Positions 38,253 to 47,459 of a stretch of 52,500 nucleotides of DNA are shown piece by piece. The stretch covers positions 7,585,001-7,637,500 of the forward strand of contig NC_079888.1 of the NCBI RefSeq assembly GCF_029227915.1, in the 5' to 3' direction. Source of the DNA: Hydractinia symbiolongicarpus. Lineage: Eukaryota > Cnidaria > Hydrozoa > Anthoathecata > Hydractiniidae. A model generated the notes under the pieces. That model made no database searches, was not told the DNA's origin, and worked only from the letters and a program-made list of their open reading frames with translations. The translations under genes and the position numbers were made by a program. How positions within the stretch are numbered: the first letter of the stretch is position 1; every line of letters begins with the position of its first letter.

Positions 38253-38334
38253 GACGAGGTGGCCGAGTGGTTAAGGCGATGGACTGCTAATCCTGCGGGC
38301 TTAGCCCGCGTGGGTTCGAATCACATCTTCGTCG
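38253..38334 (+). tRNA. tRNA-Ser(GCU)
   Basis: Variable arm re-paired as CGGGC-UUA-GCCCG; T stem ATCACAT mismatch. Confidence 0.91.
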
Positions 38335-38341
38335 CACATGC

Positions 38342-38413
38342 GGTTCTATGGTGTAATGGTTAGCACTCTGGACTTTGAATCCAGCGATCCGAGATCAAAT
38401 CTCGGTAGAACCT
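38342..38413 (+). tRNA. tRNA-Gln(UUG), U54A
   Basis: T loop AUCAAAU; otherwise canonical. Confidence 0.9.
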
Positions 38414-38619
38414 GACCTTCTTTTTGAATTCTTTTTTAATCTTTTGTTTAACAAATACGTGAGGGAAAGGCTGATTTATTTAAAATTGAATAAGCCATAT
38501 TTGAATGCTTTCAAGTCATTTCTTCAACATTTTCCAGGTTTATGGCAGAACTTATGCTTAGTGGAGAATTGGTGATTTCCACGGCGCGTTCGTAATACAA
38601 TTTAAAGTGTATCAAAAAA

Positions 38620-38692
38620 CGCCCAACGTGGGGCTCGAACCCACGACCCTGAGATTAAGAGTCTCATGCTCTACCGACTTAGCCAGCCGGGT
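38620..38692 (-). tRNA. tRNA-Lys(CUU)
   Basis: G1A type, as at 30786. Confidence 0.89.
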
Positions 38693-38730
38693 TGATTCGG
38701 TATTAGGTTCCGCCATTAAAGCCGTCTTGG

Positions 38731-38948
38731 ACTTACGCAACAATTGACCACACCTTAAATTACTTAAAATTGGGCCACTCGCGTAATCCTACTGTTTGGG
38801 CTGGTAACAGGTTACGTGAGTCGAAACAGGTTCAGCAAAACTTACGCAACAATTGACCACACCTTAAATTACTTAAAATTGGGCCAGTCGCGTAATCCTA
38901 CTGTTTGGGCTGATAAAAGGTTACGTGAGTCGAAACAGGTTCAGCAAT
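38731..38948 (+). repeat. 109-bp direct duplication in Lys/Ser spacer
   Basis: Copies begin at 38731 and 38840. Confidence 0.9.
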
Positions 38949-38984
38949 GTTAGCTTTCCATAGAGTAGACGTCGTAACGAAAAA

Positions 38985-39066
38985 GACGAGGTGGCCGAGT
39001 GGTTAAGGCGATGGACTGCTAATCCTTCGGGCTGTGCCCGCGTGGGTTCGAATCACATCTTCGTCG
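38985..39066 (+). tRNA. tRNA-Ser(GCU)
   Basis: Same as 32103. Confidence 0.9.
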
Positions 39067-39073
39067 CACATGC

Positions 39074-39145
39074 GGTTCTATGGTGTAATGGTTAGCACTC
39101 TGGACTTTGAATCCAGCGATCCGAGTTCAAATCTTGGTAGAACCT
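39074..39145 (+). tRNA. tRNA-Gln(UUG)
   Basis: T-stem wobble only, as at 32192. Confidence 0.95.
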
Positions 39146-39351
39146 GACCTTTTTTTTGAATTCTTTTTTAATCTTTTGTTTAACAAATACGTGAGGGAAA
39201 GGCTGATTTATTTAAAATTGACTAAGCCATATTTGAATGCTTTCAAGTCATTTCTTCAACATTTGCAAGGTTTATGGGAGAACTCATGCTTAGAGGAGAA
39301 TTGGTGATTTCCACGGCGCGTTCGTAATGCAATTAAAAGTGTATCAGAAAA

Positions 39352-39424
39352 CGCCCAACGTGGGGCTCGAACCCACGACCCTGAGATTAAGAGTTTCATG
39401 CTCTACCGACTGAGCTAGTCGGGC
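39352..39424 (-). tRNA. tRNA-Lys(CUU)
   Basis: A30xC40, as at 32470. Confidence 0.92.
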
Positions 39425-39607
39425 TGATTCGTTATTAGGTTCCGCCATTAAAGCCGTCTTGGACTTACGCAACAATTGACCACACCTAAGATTACTTAAA
39501 ATTGGGCCACTCGCGTAATCCTACTGTTTGGGCTGGTAAGAGGTTACGTGAGTCGGAACTGGTTCAGCAATGATAGCTTTCCATAAAGTAGACGTGGTAC
39601 AGTAACA

Positions 39608-39689
39608 GACGAGGTGGCCAAGTGGTTAAGGCGATGGTGTGTTAATCCATTGGGCGCTGCTCGAGTGGGTTCGAATCCCATCTTCATCG
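39608..39689 (+). tRNA. tRNA-Ser body with GUU anticodon
   Basis: GTT at 39641-39643; same form as 32726. Confidence 0.88.
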
Positions 39690-39696
39690 CACATTC

Positions 39697-39768
39697 GGTT
39701 CTATGGTGTAATGGTTAGCACTCTGGGCTTTGAATCCCGCGATCCGAATTCAAATCTCGGTAGAATGT
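39697..39768 (+). tRNA. tRNA-Gln(UUG), degenerate
   Basis: UAGAAUGU 3' end, as at 32815. Confidence 0.75.
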
Positions 39769-39973
39769 GACTTTCTTTCTGAACTCTGATTTAAACATTT
39801 GTTTGAAAAATACGTGAGGAAGGGATGATTTATCTAAAATCGAATAAGCCATATTTGAAAGCTTTCAAGACATTTCTTCAGCATTTGCCAGGTTTATGGC
39901 AGAACTCATGCTTAGAGGAGAATTAGTGATTTCCATGGCGCGTTCGTAATGCAATTAAAAGTGTATCAGAAAA

Positions 39974-40046
39974 CGCCCAACGTGAGGCTCGAAACCACGA
40001 CCCTGAGATTAAGAGTGTCATGCTCTACCGACTGAGCTAGCCGGGC
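39974..40046 (-). tRNA. tRNA-Lys(CUU)
   Basis: C30xC40 and U53xC61, as at 33092. Confidence 0.84.
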
Positions 40047-40229
40047 TGATTTGTTATTACGTTCCGCCATTAAAGCCGTCATGGACTTACGCAACAATTG
40101 ACCACACCTAAGATTACTTAAAATTGGGCCACTCGCGTAATCCTACTGTTTGGGCTGGTAAAAGGTTACGCAAGTCAAAACAGGTTCAGCAATGTTAGAT
40201 TTCCATAAAATAGACGTGGTACGGAAAGA

Positions 40230-40311
40230 GGCGAGGTGGCCGAGTGGTTAAGGCGATGGACTGCTAATCCGTTGGGCTCTGCCCGCGTGGGTTCGAATCC
40301 CATCTTCGTCG
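40230..40311 (+). tRNA. tRNA-Ser(GCU)
   Basis: Acceptor GGCGAGG; variable arm CCGTTGGG; D loop normal. Confidence 0.94.
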
Positions 40312-40318
40312 CACATTC

Positions 40319-40390
40319 GGTTCTATGGTGTAATGTTTAGCACTCTGGACTTTGAATCCAGCGATCCGAGTTCAAATCTCGGTAGAACCT
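40319..40390 (+). tRNA. tRNA-Gln(UUG)
   Basis: G19U, as at 33437. Confidence 0.92.
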
Positions 40391-40596
40391 GACCTTCTCT
40401 TTGAATTCTGATTTAATCTTTTGTTAAAAAAATACGTGAGAGAAAGGCTGATTTATTTAAAATTGACTAAGCCATATTTGAATGCTTTCAAGTCATTTCT
40501 TCAATATTTGCCAGGTTTATGGCAGAACTCAGGCTTAGAGGAGAATTGGTGATTTCCCCGGCGCGTTCGTAATGCAATTAAAAGTGCAGCAGAAAA

Positions 40597-40669
40597 CGCC
40601 CAACGTGGGGCTCGAATCCACGACCCTGAGATTAAGCGTTTCATGCTCTACCGACTGAGCTAGCCGGGC
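40597..40669 (-). tRNA. tRNA-Lys(CUU), degenerate
   Basis: U33G, A30xC40, A53xC61, as at 33715. Confidence 0.82.
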
Positions 40670-40852
40670 TGATTCGTTATTAGGTTCCGCCATTAAAGCC
40701 GTCTTGGACTTATGCAACAATTGACCACACCTTAAATTACTTAAAATTGGGCCATTCGCGTAATCCTACTGTTTGGGCTGGTAAAAGGTTACGTGAGTCG
40801 AAACTGGTTCAGCAATGATAGCTTTCCATAAAGTAGACGTGGTACAGTAACA

Positions 40853-40934
40853 AACGAGGTGGCCAAGTGGTTAAGGCGATGGTCTGTTAATCCATTGGGC
40901 GCTGCTCGCGTGGGTTCGAATCCCATCTTCATCG
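40853..40934 (+). tRNA. tRNA-Ser body with GUU anticodon
   Basis: GTT at 40886-40888; same form as 33971 (G1A). Confidence 0.87.
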
Positions 40935-40941
40935 CACATTC

Positions 40942-41013
40942 GGTTCTATGGTGTAATGGTTAGCACTCTGGACTTTGAATCCAGCGATCCGAGATCAAAT
41001 CTCGGTAGAACCT
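40942..41013 (+). tRNA. tRNA-Gln(UUG), U54A
   Basis: T loop AUCAAAU, as at 38342. Confidence 0.9.
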
Positions 41014-41219
41014 GACCTTCTTTTTGAATTCTTTTTTAATCTTTTGTTTAACAAATACGTGAGGGAAAGGCTGATTTATTTAAAATTGAATAAGCCATAT
41101 TTGAATGCTTTCAAGTCATTTCTTCAACATTTTCCAGGTTTATGGCAGAACTTATGCTTAGTGGAGAATTGGTGATTTCCACGGCGCGTTCGTAATACAA
41201 TTTAAAGTGTATCAAAAAA

Positions 41220-41292
41220 CGCCCAACGTGGGGCTCGAACCCACGACCCTGAGATTAAGAGTCTCATGCTCTACCGACTTAGCCAGCCGGGT
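41220..41292 (-). tRNA. tRNA-Lys(CUU)
   Basis: G1A type. Confidence 0.89.
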
Positions 41293-41330
41293 TGATTCGG
41301 TATTAGGTTCCGCCATTAAAGCCGTCTTGG

Positions 41331-41548
41331 ACTTACGCAACAATTGACCACACCTTAAATTACTTAAAATTGGGCCACTCGCGTAATCCTACTGTTTGGG
41401 CTGGTAACAGGTTACGTGAGTCGAAACAGGTTCAGCAAAACTTACGCAACAATTGACCACACCTTAAATTACTTAAAATTGGGCCAGTCGCGTAATCCTA
41501 CTGTTTGGGCTGATAAAAGGTTACGTGAGTCGAAACAGGTTCAGCAAT
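41331..41548 (+). repeat. 109-bp direct duplication in Lys/Ser spacer
   Basis: Copies begin at 41331 and 41440. Confidence 0.9.
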
Positions 41549-41584
41549 GTTAGCTTTCCATAGAGTAGACGTCGTAACGAAAAA

Positions 41585-41666
41585 GACGAGGTGGCCGAGT
41601 GGTTAAGGCGATGGACTGCTAATCCTTCGGGCTGTGCCCGCGTGGGTTCGAATCACATCTTCGTCG
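41585..41666 (+). tRNA. tRNA-Ser(GCU)
   Basis: Same as 32103. Confidence 0.9.
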
Positions 41667-41673
41667 CACATGC

Positions 41674-41745
41674 GGTTCTATGGTGTAATGGTTAGCACTC
41701 TGGACTTTGAATCCAGCGATCCGAGTTCAAATCTTGGTAGAACCT
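41674..41745 (+). tRNA. tRNA-Gln(UUG)
   Basis: T-stem wobble only. Confidence 0.95.
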
Positions 41746-41951
41746 GACCTTTTTTTTGAATTCTTTTTTAATCTTTTGTTTAACAAATACGTGAGGGAAA
41801 GGCTGATTTATTTAAAATTGACTAAGCCATATTTGAATGCTTTCAAGTCATTTCTTCAACATTTGCAAGGTTTATGGGAGAACTCATGCTTAGAGGAGAA
41901 TTGGTGATTTCCACGGCGCGTTCGTAATGCAATTAAAAGTGTATCAGAAAA

Positions 41952-42024
41952 CGCCCAACGTGGGGCTCGAACCCACGACCCTGAGATTAAGAGTTTCATG
42001 CTCTACCGACTGAGCTAGTCGGGC
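41952..42024 (-). tRNA. tRNA-Lys(CUU)
   Basis: A30xC40. Confidence 0.92.
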
Positions 42025-42207
42025 TGATTCGTTATTAGGTTCCGCCATTAAAGCCGTCTTGGACTTACGCAACAATTGACCACACCTAAGATTACTTAAA
42101 ATTGGGCCACTCGCGTAATCCTACTGTTTGGGCTGGTAAGAGGTTACGTGAGTCGAAACTGGTTCAGCAATGATAGCTTTCCATAAAGTAGACGTGGTAC
42201 AGTAACA

Positions 42208-42289
42208 GACGAGGTGGCCAAGTGGTTAAGGCGATGGTGTGTTAATCCATTGGGCGCTGCTCGAGTGGGTTCGAATCCCATCTTCATCG
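42208..42289 (+). tRNA. tRNA-Ser body with GUU anticodon
   Basis: GTT at 42241-42243; form of 32726. Confidence 0.88.
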
Positions 42290-42296
42290 CACATTC

Positions 42297-42368
42297 GGTT
42301 CTATGGTGTAATGGTTAGCACTCTGGGCTTTGAATCCCGCGATCCGAATTCAAATCTCGGTAGAATGT
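42297..42368 (+). tRNA. tRNA-Gln(UUG), degenerate
   Basis: UAGAAUGU 3' end. Confidence 0.75.
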
Positions 42369-42573
42369 GACTTTCTTTCTGAACTCTGATTTAAACATTT
42401 GTTTGAAAAATACGTGAGGAAGGGATGATTTATCTAAAATCGAATAAGCCATATTTGAAAGCTTTCAAGACATTTCTTCAGCATTTGCCAGGTTTATGGC
42501 AGAACTCATGCTTAGAGGAGAATTAGTGATTTCCATGGCGCGTTCGTAATGCAATTAAAAGTGTATCAGAAAA

Positions 42574-42646
42574 CGCCCAACGTGAGGCTCGAAACCACGA
42601 CCCTGAGATTAAGAGTGTCATGCTCTACCGACTGAGCTAGCCGGGC
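42574..42646 (-). tRNA. tRNA-Lys(CUU)
   Basis: C30xC40 and U53xC61. Confidence 0.84.
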
Positions 42647-42829
42647 TGATTTGTTATTACGTTCCGCCATTAAAGCCGTCATGGACTTACGCAACAATTG
42701 ACCACACCTAAGATTACTTAAAATTGGGCCACTCGCGTAATCCTACTGTTTGGGCTGGTAAAAGGTTACGCAAGTCAAAACAGGTTCAGCAATGTTAGAT
42801 TTCCATAAAATAGACGTGGTACGGAAAGA

Positions 42830-42911
42830 GGCGAGGTGGCCGAGTGGTTAAGGCGATGGACTGCTAATCCGTTGGGCTCTGCCCGCGTGGGTTCGAATCC
42901 CATCTTCGTCG
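42830..42911 (+). tRNA. tRNA-Ser(GCU)
   Basis: GGCGAGG acceptor, as at 40230. Confidence 0.94.
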
Positions 42912-42918
42912 CACATTC

Positions 42919-42990
42919 GGTTCTATGGTGTAATGTTTAGCACTCTGGACTTTGAATCCAGCGATCCGAGTTCAAATCTCGGTAGAACCT
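42919..42990 (+). tRNA. tRNA-Gln(UUG)
   Basis: G19U. Confidence 0.92.
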
Positions 42991-43196
42991 GACCTTCTCT
43001 TTGAATTCTGATTTAATCTTTTGTTAAAAAAATACGTGAGAGAAAGGCTGATTTATTTAAAATTGACTAAGCCATATTTGAATGCTTTCAAGTCATTTCT
43101 TCAATATTTGCCAGGTTTATGGCAGAACTCAGGCTTAGAGGAGAATTGGTGATTTCCCCGGCGCGTTCGTAATGCAATTAAAAGTGCAGCAGAAAA

Positions 43197-43269
43197 CGCC
43201 CAACGTGGGGCTCGAATCCACGACCCTGAGATTAAGCGTTTCATGCTCTACCGACTGAGCTAGCCGGGC
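43197..43269 (-). tRNA. tRNA-Lys(CUU), degenerate
   Basis: U33G, A30xC40, A53xC61. Confidence 0.82.
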
Positions 43270-43452
43270 TGATTCGTTATTAGGTTCCGCCATTAAAGCC
43301 GTCTTGGACTTATGCAACAATTGACCACACCTTAAATTACTTAAAATTGGGCCATTCGCGTAATCCTACTGTTTGGGCTGGTAAAAGGTTACGTGAGTCG
43401 AAACTGGTTCAGCAATGATAGCTTTCCATAAAGTAGACGTGGTACAGTAACA

Positions 43453-43534
43453 AACGAGGTGGCCAAGTGGTTAAGGCGATGGTCTGTTAATCCATTGGGC
43501 GCTGCTCGCGTGGGTTCGAATCCCATCTTCATCG
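43453..43534 (+). tRNA. tRNA-Ser body with GUU anticodon
   Basis: GTT at 43486-43488; form of 33971 (G1A). Confidence 0.87.
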
Positions 43535-43541
43535 CACATTC

Positions 43542-43613
43542 GGTTCTATCGTGTAATGGTTAGCACTCTGGACTTTGAATCCCGCGATCCGAATTCAAAT
43601 CTCGGTAGAATGT
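43542..43613 (+). tRNA. tRNA-Gln(UUG), degenerate
   Basis: G9C, anticodon-stem mismatch and UAGAAUGU 3' end. Confidence 0.74.
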
Positions 43614-43818
43614 GACTTTCTTTCTGAACTCTGATTTAAACATTTGTTTGAAAAATACGTGAGGAAAGGATGATTTATCTAAAATTGACTAAGCCATATT
43701 TAAAAGCTTTCAAGACATTTCTTCAACATTTGCCAGGTTTATGGCAGAACTCATGCTTAGAGGAGAATTAGTGATTTCCATGGCGCGTTCGTAATGCAAT
43801 TAAAAGTGTATCGGAAAA

Positions 43819-43891
43819 CGCCCAACGTGAGGCTCGAAACCACGACCCTGCGATTAAGAGTGTCATGCTCTACCGACTGAGCTAGCCGGGC
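43819..43891 (-). tRNA. tRNA-Lys(CUU)
   Basis: 33092 type with an additional anticodon-stem change (CTGCGATT on +). Confidence 0.8.
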
Positions 43892-44074
43892 TGATTTGTT
43901 ATTAGGTTCCGTTATTAAAGCTGTCTTAGACTTACGCAACAATTGACCACACCTTAAATTACTTAAAATTGGGCCACTCGTGTAATCCTACTGTTTGGGC
44001 TGGTAAAAGGTTACGTGAGTCGAAACAGGTTCAGCAATGTTAGCTTTCCATATGGTAGACGTCGTACAGAAACA

Positions 44075-44156
44075 GACGAGGTGGCCGAGTGGTTAAGGCG
44101 ATGGACTGCTAATCCTTCGGGCTCTGCCCGCGTGAGTTCGAATCCCATCTTCGTCG
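44075..44156 (+). tRNA. tRNA-Ser(GCU)
   Basis: Variable arm CTTCGGGCTCTGCCC; T stem GUGAG has one mismatch. Confidence 0.92.
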
Positions 44157-44163
44157 CACATTC

Positions 44164-44235
44164 GGTTCTATGGTGTAATGGTTAGCACTCTGGACTTTGA
44201 ATCCCGCGATCCGAATTCAAATCTCGGTAGAATGT
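44164..44235 (+). tRNA. tRNA-Gln(UUG), degenerate
   Basis: Anticodon-stem and T-stem mismatches, UAGAAUGU 3' end. Confidence 0.76.
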
Positions 44236-44441
44236 GACTTTCTTTCTGAACTCTGATTTAATCTTTTGTTAAAAAAATACGTGAGAGAAAGGCTGATTTA
44301 TTTAAAATTGACTAAGCCATATTTGAATGCTTTCAAGTCAATTCTTCAATATTTGCCAGGTTTATGGCAGAACTCAGGCTTAGAGGAGAATTGGTGATTT
44401 CCCCGGCGCGTTCGTAATGCAATTAAAAGTGCAGCAGAAAA

Positions 44442-44514
44442 CGCCCAACGTGGGGCTCGAATCCACGACCCTGAGATTAAGCGTTTCATGCTCTACCGAC
44501 TGAGGTAGCCGGGC
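44442..44514 (-). tRNA. tRNA-Lys(CUU), degenerate
   Basis: 33715 type with a D-stem change (GAGGTAGCC on +). Confidence 0.78.
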
Positions 44515-44552
44515 TGATTCGTTATTAGGTTCCGCCATTAAAGCCGTCTTGG

Positions 44553-44770
44553 ACTTATGCAACAAATGACCACACCTTAAATTACTTAAAATTGGGCCAC
44601 TCGCGTAATCCTACTGTTTGGGCTGGTAAAAGGTTACGTGAGTCGAAACAGGTTCAGCAAAACTTACGCAACAATTGACTACACCTTAAATTACTTAAAA
44701 TTGGGCCAGTCGCGTAATCCTACTGTTTGGGCTAGTAAAAGGTTACGTAAGTCAAAGCAGATTCAGCAAT
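44553..44770 (+). repeat. 109-bp direct duplication in Lys/Ser spacer
   Basis: Copies begin at 44553 (ACTTATGC) and 44662 (ACTTACGC). Confidence 0.88.
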
Positions 44771-44806
44771 TTTAGATTTCAATAAAGTAGACGTGGTACA
44801 GAAACA

Positions 44807-44888
44807 GACGAGGTGGCCGAGTGGTTAAGGCGATGGACTGCTAATCCATTGGGCTCTGCCCGCATGGGTTCGAATCCCATCTTCGTCG
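44807..44888 (+). tRNA. tRNA-Ser(GCU)
   Basis: S-canonical except G-to-A making a perfect A-U T-stem end (CGCATGGG). Confidence 0.97.
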
Positions 44889-44895
44889 CACATTC

Positions 44896-44967
44896 GGTTC
44901 TATGGTGTAATGGTTTTCACTCTGGACTTTGAATCCAGCCATCCGAGTTCAACTCTCGGTAGAACCT
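44896..44967 (+). tRNA. tRNA-Gln(UUG)
   Basis: D arm AATGGTTTTCAC creates an internal T4, which could terminate Pol III early; A59C. Confidence 0.83.
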
Positions 44968-45173
44968 GACCTTCTTTTTGAATTCTGATTTAATCTTTTG
45001 TTTGAAAAATACGTGAGGGAAAGGCTGATATATTCAAAATTAACTAAGCCATATTTGAATGCTTTCAAATCATTTCTTCAAAATTTGCCAGCTTTATGGC
45101 AGAACTCATGCTTAGAGGGGAATTGGTGATTTCCACGCCGCGTTCATAATGCAATTAAAAGTGCAGCACAAAA

Positions 45174-45246
45174 CGCCCAACGTTGTGCTTGAACCCACGA
45201 CCCTGAGATTAAGAGTCTCATGCTCTACCGAATGAGCTAGCCGGGC
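45174..45246 (-). tRNA. tRNA-Lys(CUU), degenerate
   Basis: T arm damaged (CGTTGTGCTTGAACCC on +): T stem and B box lost. Confidence 0.77.
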
Positions 45247-45429
45247 TGATTCGTTATTAGGTTCCGCCATTAAAGCCGTCTTGAACTTACGCAACAATTG
45301 ACCACACCTTACATTACTTAAAATTGGGCCACTCGCGTAATCCTACTGTTTGGGCTGGTAAAAGGTTACGTGAGTCGAAACAGGTTCAGCAATGTTAGCT
45401 TTCCATAGAGTAGACGTCGTACAGAAACA

Positions 45430-45511
45430 GACAAGGTGGCCGAGTGGTTAAGGCGATGGACTGCTAATCCTTCGGGCTCTGTCCGCGTGGGTTCGAATCA
45501 CATCTTCGTCG
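45430..45511 (+). tRNA. tRNA-Ser(GCU)
   Basis: G4A acceptor; variable arm CTTCGGGCTCTGTCC; T stem ATCACAT. Partner of the Gln(UUA) gene; spacer CACATGT. Confidence 0.88.
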
Positions 45512-45518
45512 CACATGT

Positions 45519-45590
45519 GGTTCTATGGTGTAATGGTTAGCACTCTGGACTTTAAATCCAGCGATCCGAGTTCAAATCTCGGTAGAACCT
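45519..45590 (+). tRNA. tRNA-Gln body with UUA anticodon (putative ochre suppressor)
   Basis: Loop CUUUAAA with TTA at 45552-45554, reading UAA stop codons. This one G36A change aside, the body is Q-canonical: acceptor, D arm, T loop UUCAAAU and following T run are intact, so this is not an obviously decayed copy. GlnRS uses anticodon bases, so charging may be reduced. A private mutation or sequencing error is possible. Confidence 0.92.
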
Positions 45591-45796
45591 GACCTTCTTT
45601 TCGAATTCTTTTTTAATCTTTTGTTTAACAAATACGTGAGGGAAAGGCTGATTTGTTTAAAATTGACTAAACCATATTTGAATGCTTTCAAGTCATTTCT
45701 TCAACATTTGCCAGGTTTATGGCAGAACTCATGCTTAGAGGAGAATTGGTGATTTCCACGGCGCGTTCGTAATGCAATTAAAGGTGTATCAGAAAA

Positions 45797-45869
45797 CGCC
45801 CAACGTGGGGCTCGAACACACGACCCTGAGATTAAGAGTCTCATGCTCTGCCGACTGAGCTAGCCGGGC
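45797..45869 (-). tRNA. tRNA-Lys(CUU)
   Basis: One T-stem change (GAACACACG on +) and one D-stem change (GCTCTGCCG). Confidence 0.9.
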
Positions 45870-46052
45870 TGATTCGTTATTAGGTTCCGCCATTAAAGCC
45901 GTCTTGGACTTACGCAACAATTGACCACACCTAAGATTACTTAAAATTGGGCCACTAGCGTAATCCTACTGTTTGGGCTGGTAAAAGGTTACGTGTGTCG
46001 AAACAGGTTCAGCAATGTTAGCTTTCCATAAAGTAGACGTGGTACAGAAACA

Positions 46053-46134
46053 GACGAGGTGGCCGAGTGGTTAAGGCGATGGACTGCTAATCCGTTGGGC
46101 TCTGCCCGCGTGGGTTCGAATCCCATCTTCGTCG
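46053..46134 (+). tRNA. tRNA-Ser(GCU)
   Basis: S-canonical except variable arm start CCGTTGGG. Confidence 0.97.
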
Positions 46135-46141
46135 CACATTC

Positions 46142-46213
46142 GGTTCTATGGTGTAATGTTTAGCACTCTGGACTTTGAATCCAGCGATCCGAGTTCAAAT
46201 CTCGGTAGAACCT
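46142..46213 (+). tRNA. tRNA-Gln(UUG)
   Basis: G19U only. Confidence 0.92.
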
Positions 46214-46418
46214 GACCTTCTTTTTGAATTCTTATTTAATCTTTTGTTTAAAAAATACGTGAGGAAAGGCTAATTTAGTTAAAATTGACTAAGCCATATT
46301 TGAATACTTTCAAGTCATTTCTTCAACATTTGCCAGGTTTATGGCAGAACTCATGCTTAGAGGAGAATTGGTGATTTCCACGGCGCGTTCGTAATGCAAT
46401 TAAAAGTTTATCAGAAAA

Positions 46419-46491
46419 CGCCCAACGTGGGGCTCGAACCCACGACCCTGAGATTAAGAGTCTCATGCTCTACCGACTGAGCTAGCCGGGC
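46419..46491 (-). tRNA. tRNA-Lys(CUU), K-canonical
   Basis: No visible defect. Confidence 0.98.
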
Positions 46492-46674
46492 TGATTCGTT
46501 ATTAGGTTCCGCCATTAAAGCCGTCTTGGACTTACACAACAATTGACCACGCCTAAGATTACTTAAAATTGGGCCACTCGCGTAATCCTACTGTTTGGGC
46601 TGGTAAACACTTACGTGAGTCAAAACAGGTTCAGAAATGTTAGCTTTCCATAAAGCAGACGTGGTACAGAAACA

Positions 46675-46756
46675 GACGAGGAGGCCGAGTGGTTAAGGCG
46701 ATGGACTGCTAATCCATTGGGCTCTGCCCGCGTGGGTTCGAATCCCATCTTCGTCG
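46675..46756 (+). tRNA. tRNA-Ser(GCU)
   Basis: U8A (GAGGAGGCC) alters an invariant base and the A box. Confidence 0.92.
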
Positions 46757-46763
46757 CACATTC

Positions 46764-46835
46764 GGTTCTATGGTGTAATGGTTAGCACTCTGGACTTTGA
46801 ATACAGCGATCCGAGTTCAACTCTCGGTAGAACCT
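46764..46835 (+). tRNA. tRNA-Gln(UUG), Q59C
   Basis: C40A mismatch in the anticodon stem (GAATACAG). Confidence 0.91.
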
Positions 46836-47041
46836 GACCTTCCTTTTTAATTCTGATTTAATCTTTTTTTTGAAAAATACGTGAAGGAAAGGCTGATTTA
46901 TTCAAAATTGACTAAGCCATATTTGAATGCTTTCAAGTCATTTCTTCAAAATTTGCCAGGTTTATGGCAGAACTCATGCTTAGAGGGGAATTGGTGATTT
47001 CCACGGCGCGTTCATAATGCAATTAAAAGTGCAGCAGAAAA

Positions 47042-47114
47042 CGCCCATTGTGGAGCTCGAATCCACGACCCTGAGATTAAGAGTCTCATGCTCTACCGAC
47101 TGAGCTAGCCGGGC
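47042..47114 (-). tRNA. tRNA-Lys(CUU), K-AG
   Basis: Standard K-AG. Confidence 0.92.
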
Positions 47115-47298
47115 TGATACGTTATTAGGTTCCGCCATTAAAGCCGTCTTGGACTTACACAACAATTGACCACGGCTAAGATTACTTAAAACTTGGGCCA
47201 CTCGCGTAATCCTACTGTTTGGGCTGGTAAACCTTTACGTGAGTCAAAACAGGTTCAGCAATGTTAGCTTTCCATAAAGTAGACGTGGTACAGAAAAA

Positions 47299-47380
47299 GA
47301 TGAAGTGGCCGAGTGGTTAAAGCGATGGACTGCTAATCCATAGGGCTCTGCCCGCGTGGGTTCGAATCCCATCTTCGTCG
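47299..47380 (+). tRNA. tRNA-Ser(GCU)
   Basis: Acceptor GAUGAAG: C3U is a wobble, G6A restores A-U, G7 pairs. Variable arm CCATAGGG. Confidence 0.92.
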
Positions 47381-47387
47381 CTAATTT

Positions 47388-47459
47388 GGTTCTATGGTGT
47401 AATGGTTAGCACTCTGGACTTTGAATCCAGCGATCCGAGTTCAAATCTCGGTAGAACCT
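47388..47459 (+). tRNA. tRNA-Gln(UUG), Q-canonical
   Basis: No visible defect; spacer from Ser is CTAATTT rather than CACATTC. Confidence 0.98.

Larger units (their letters stand above)
38342..40941 (+). repeat. 2600-bp tandem duplication, copy 1
   Basis: Matches 40942-43541 with only isolated differences seen, for example GTCGGAACT at about 39553 against GTCGAAACT. The breakpoint lies at the Ser/Gln spacer. Confidence 0.9.
40942..43541 (+). repeat. 2600-bp tandem duplication, copy 2
   Basis: Partner of 38342-40941; carries two of the six Ser(GUU) genes. Confidence 0.9.
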
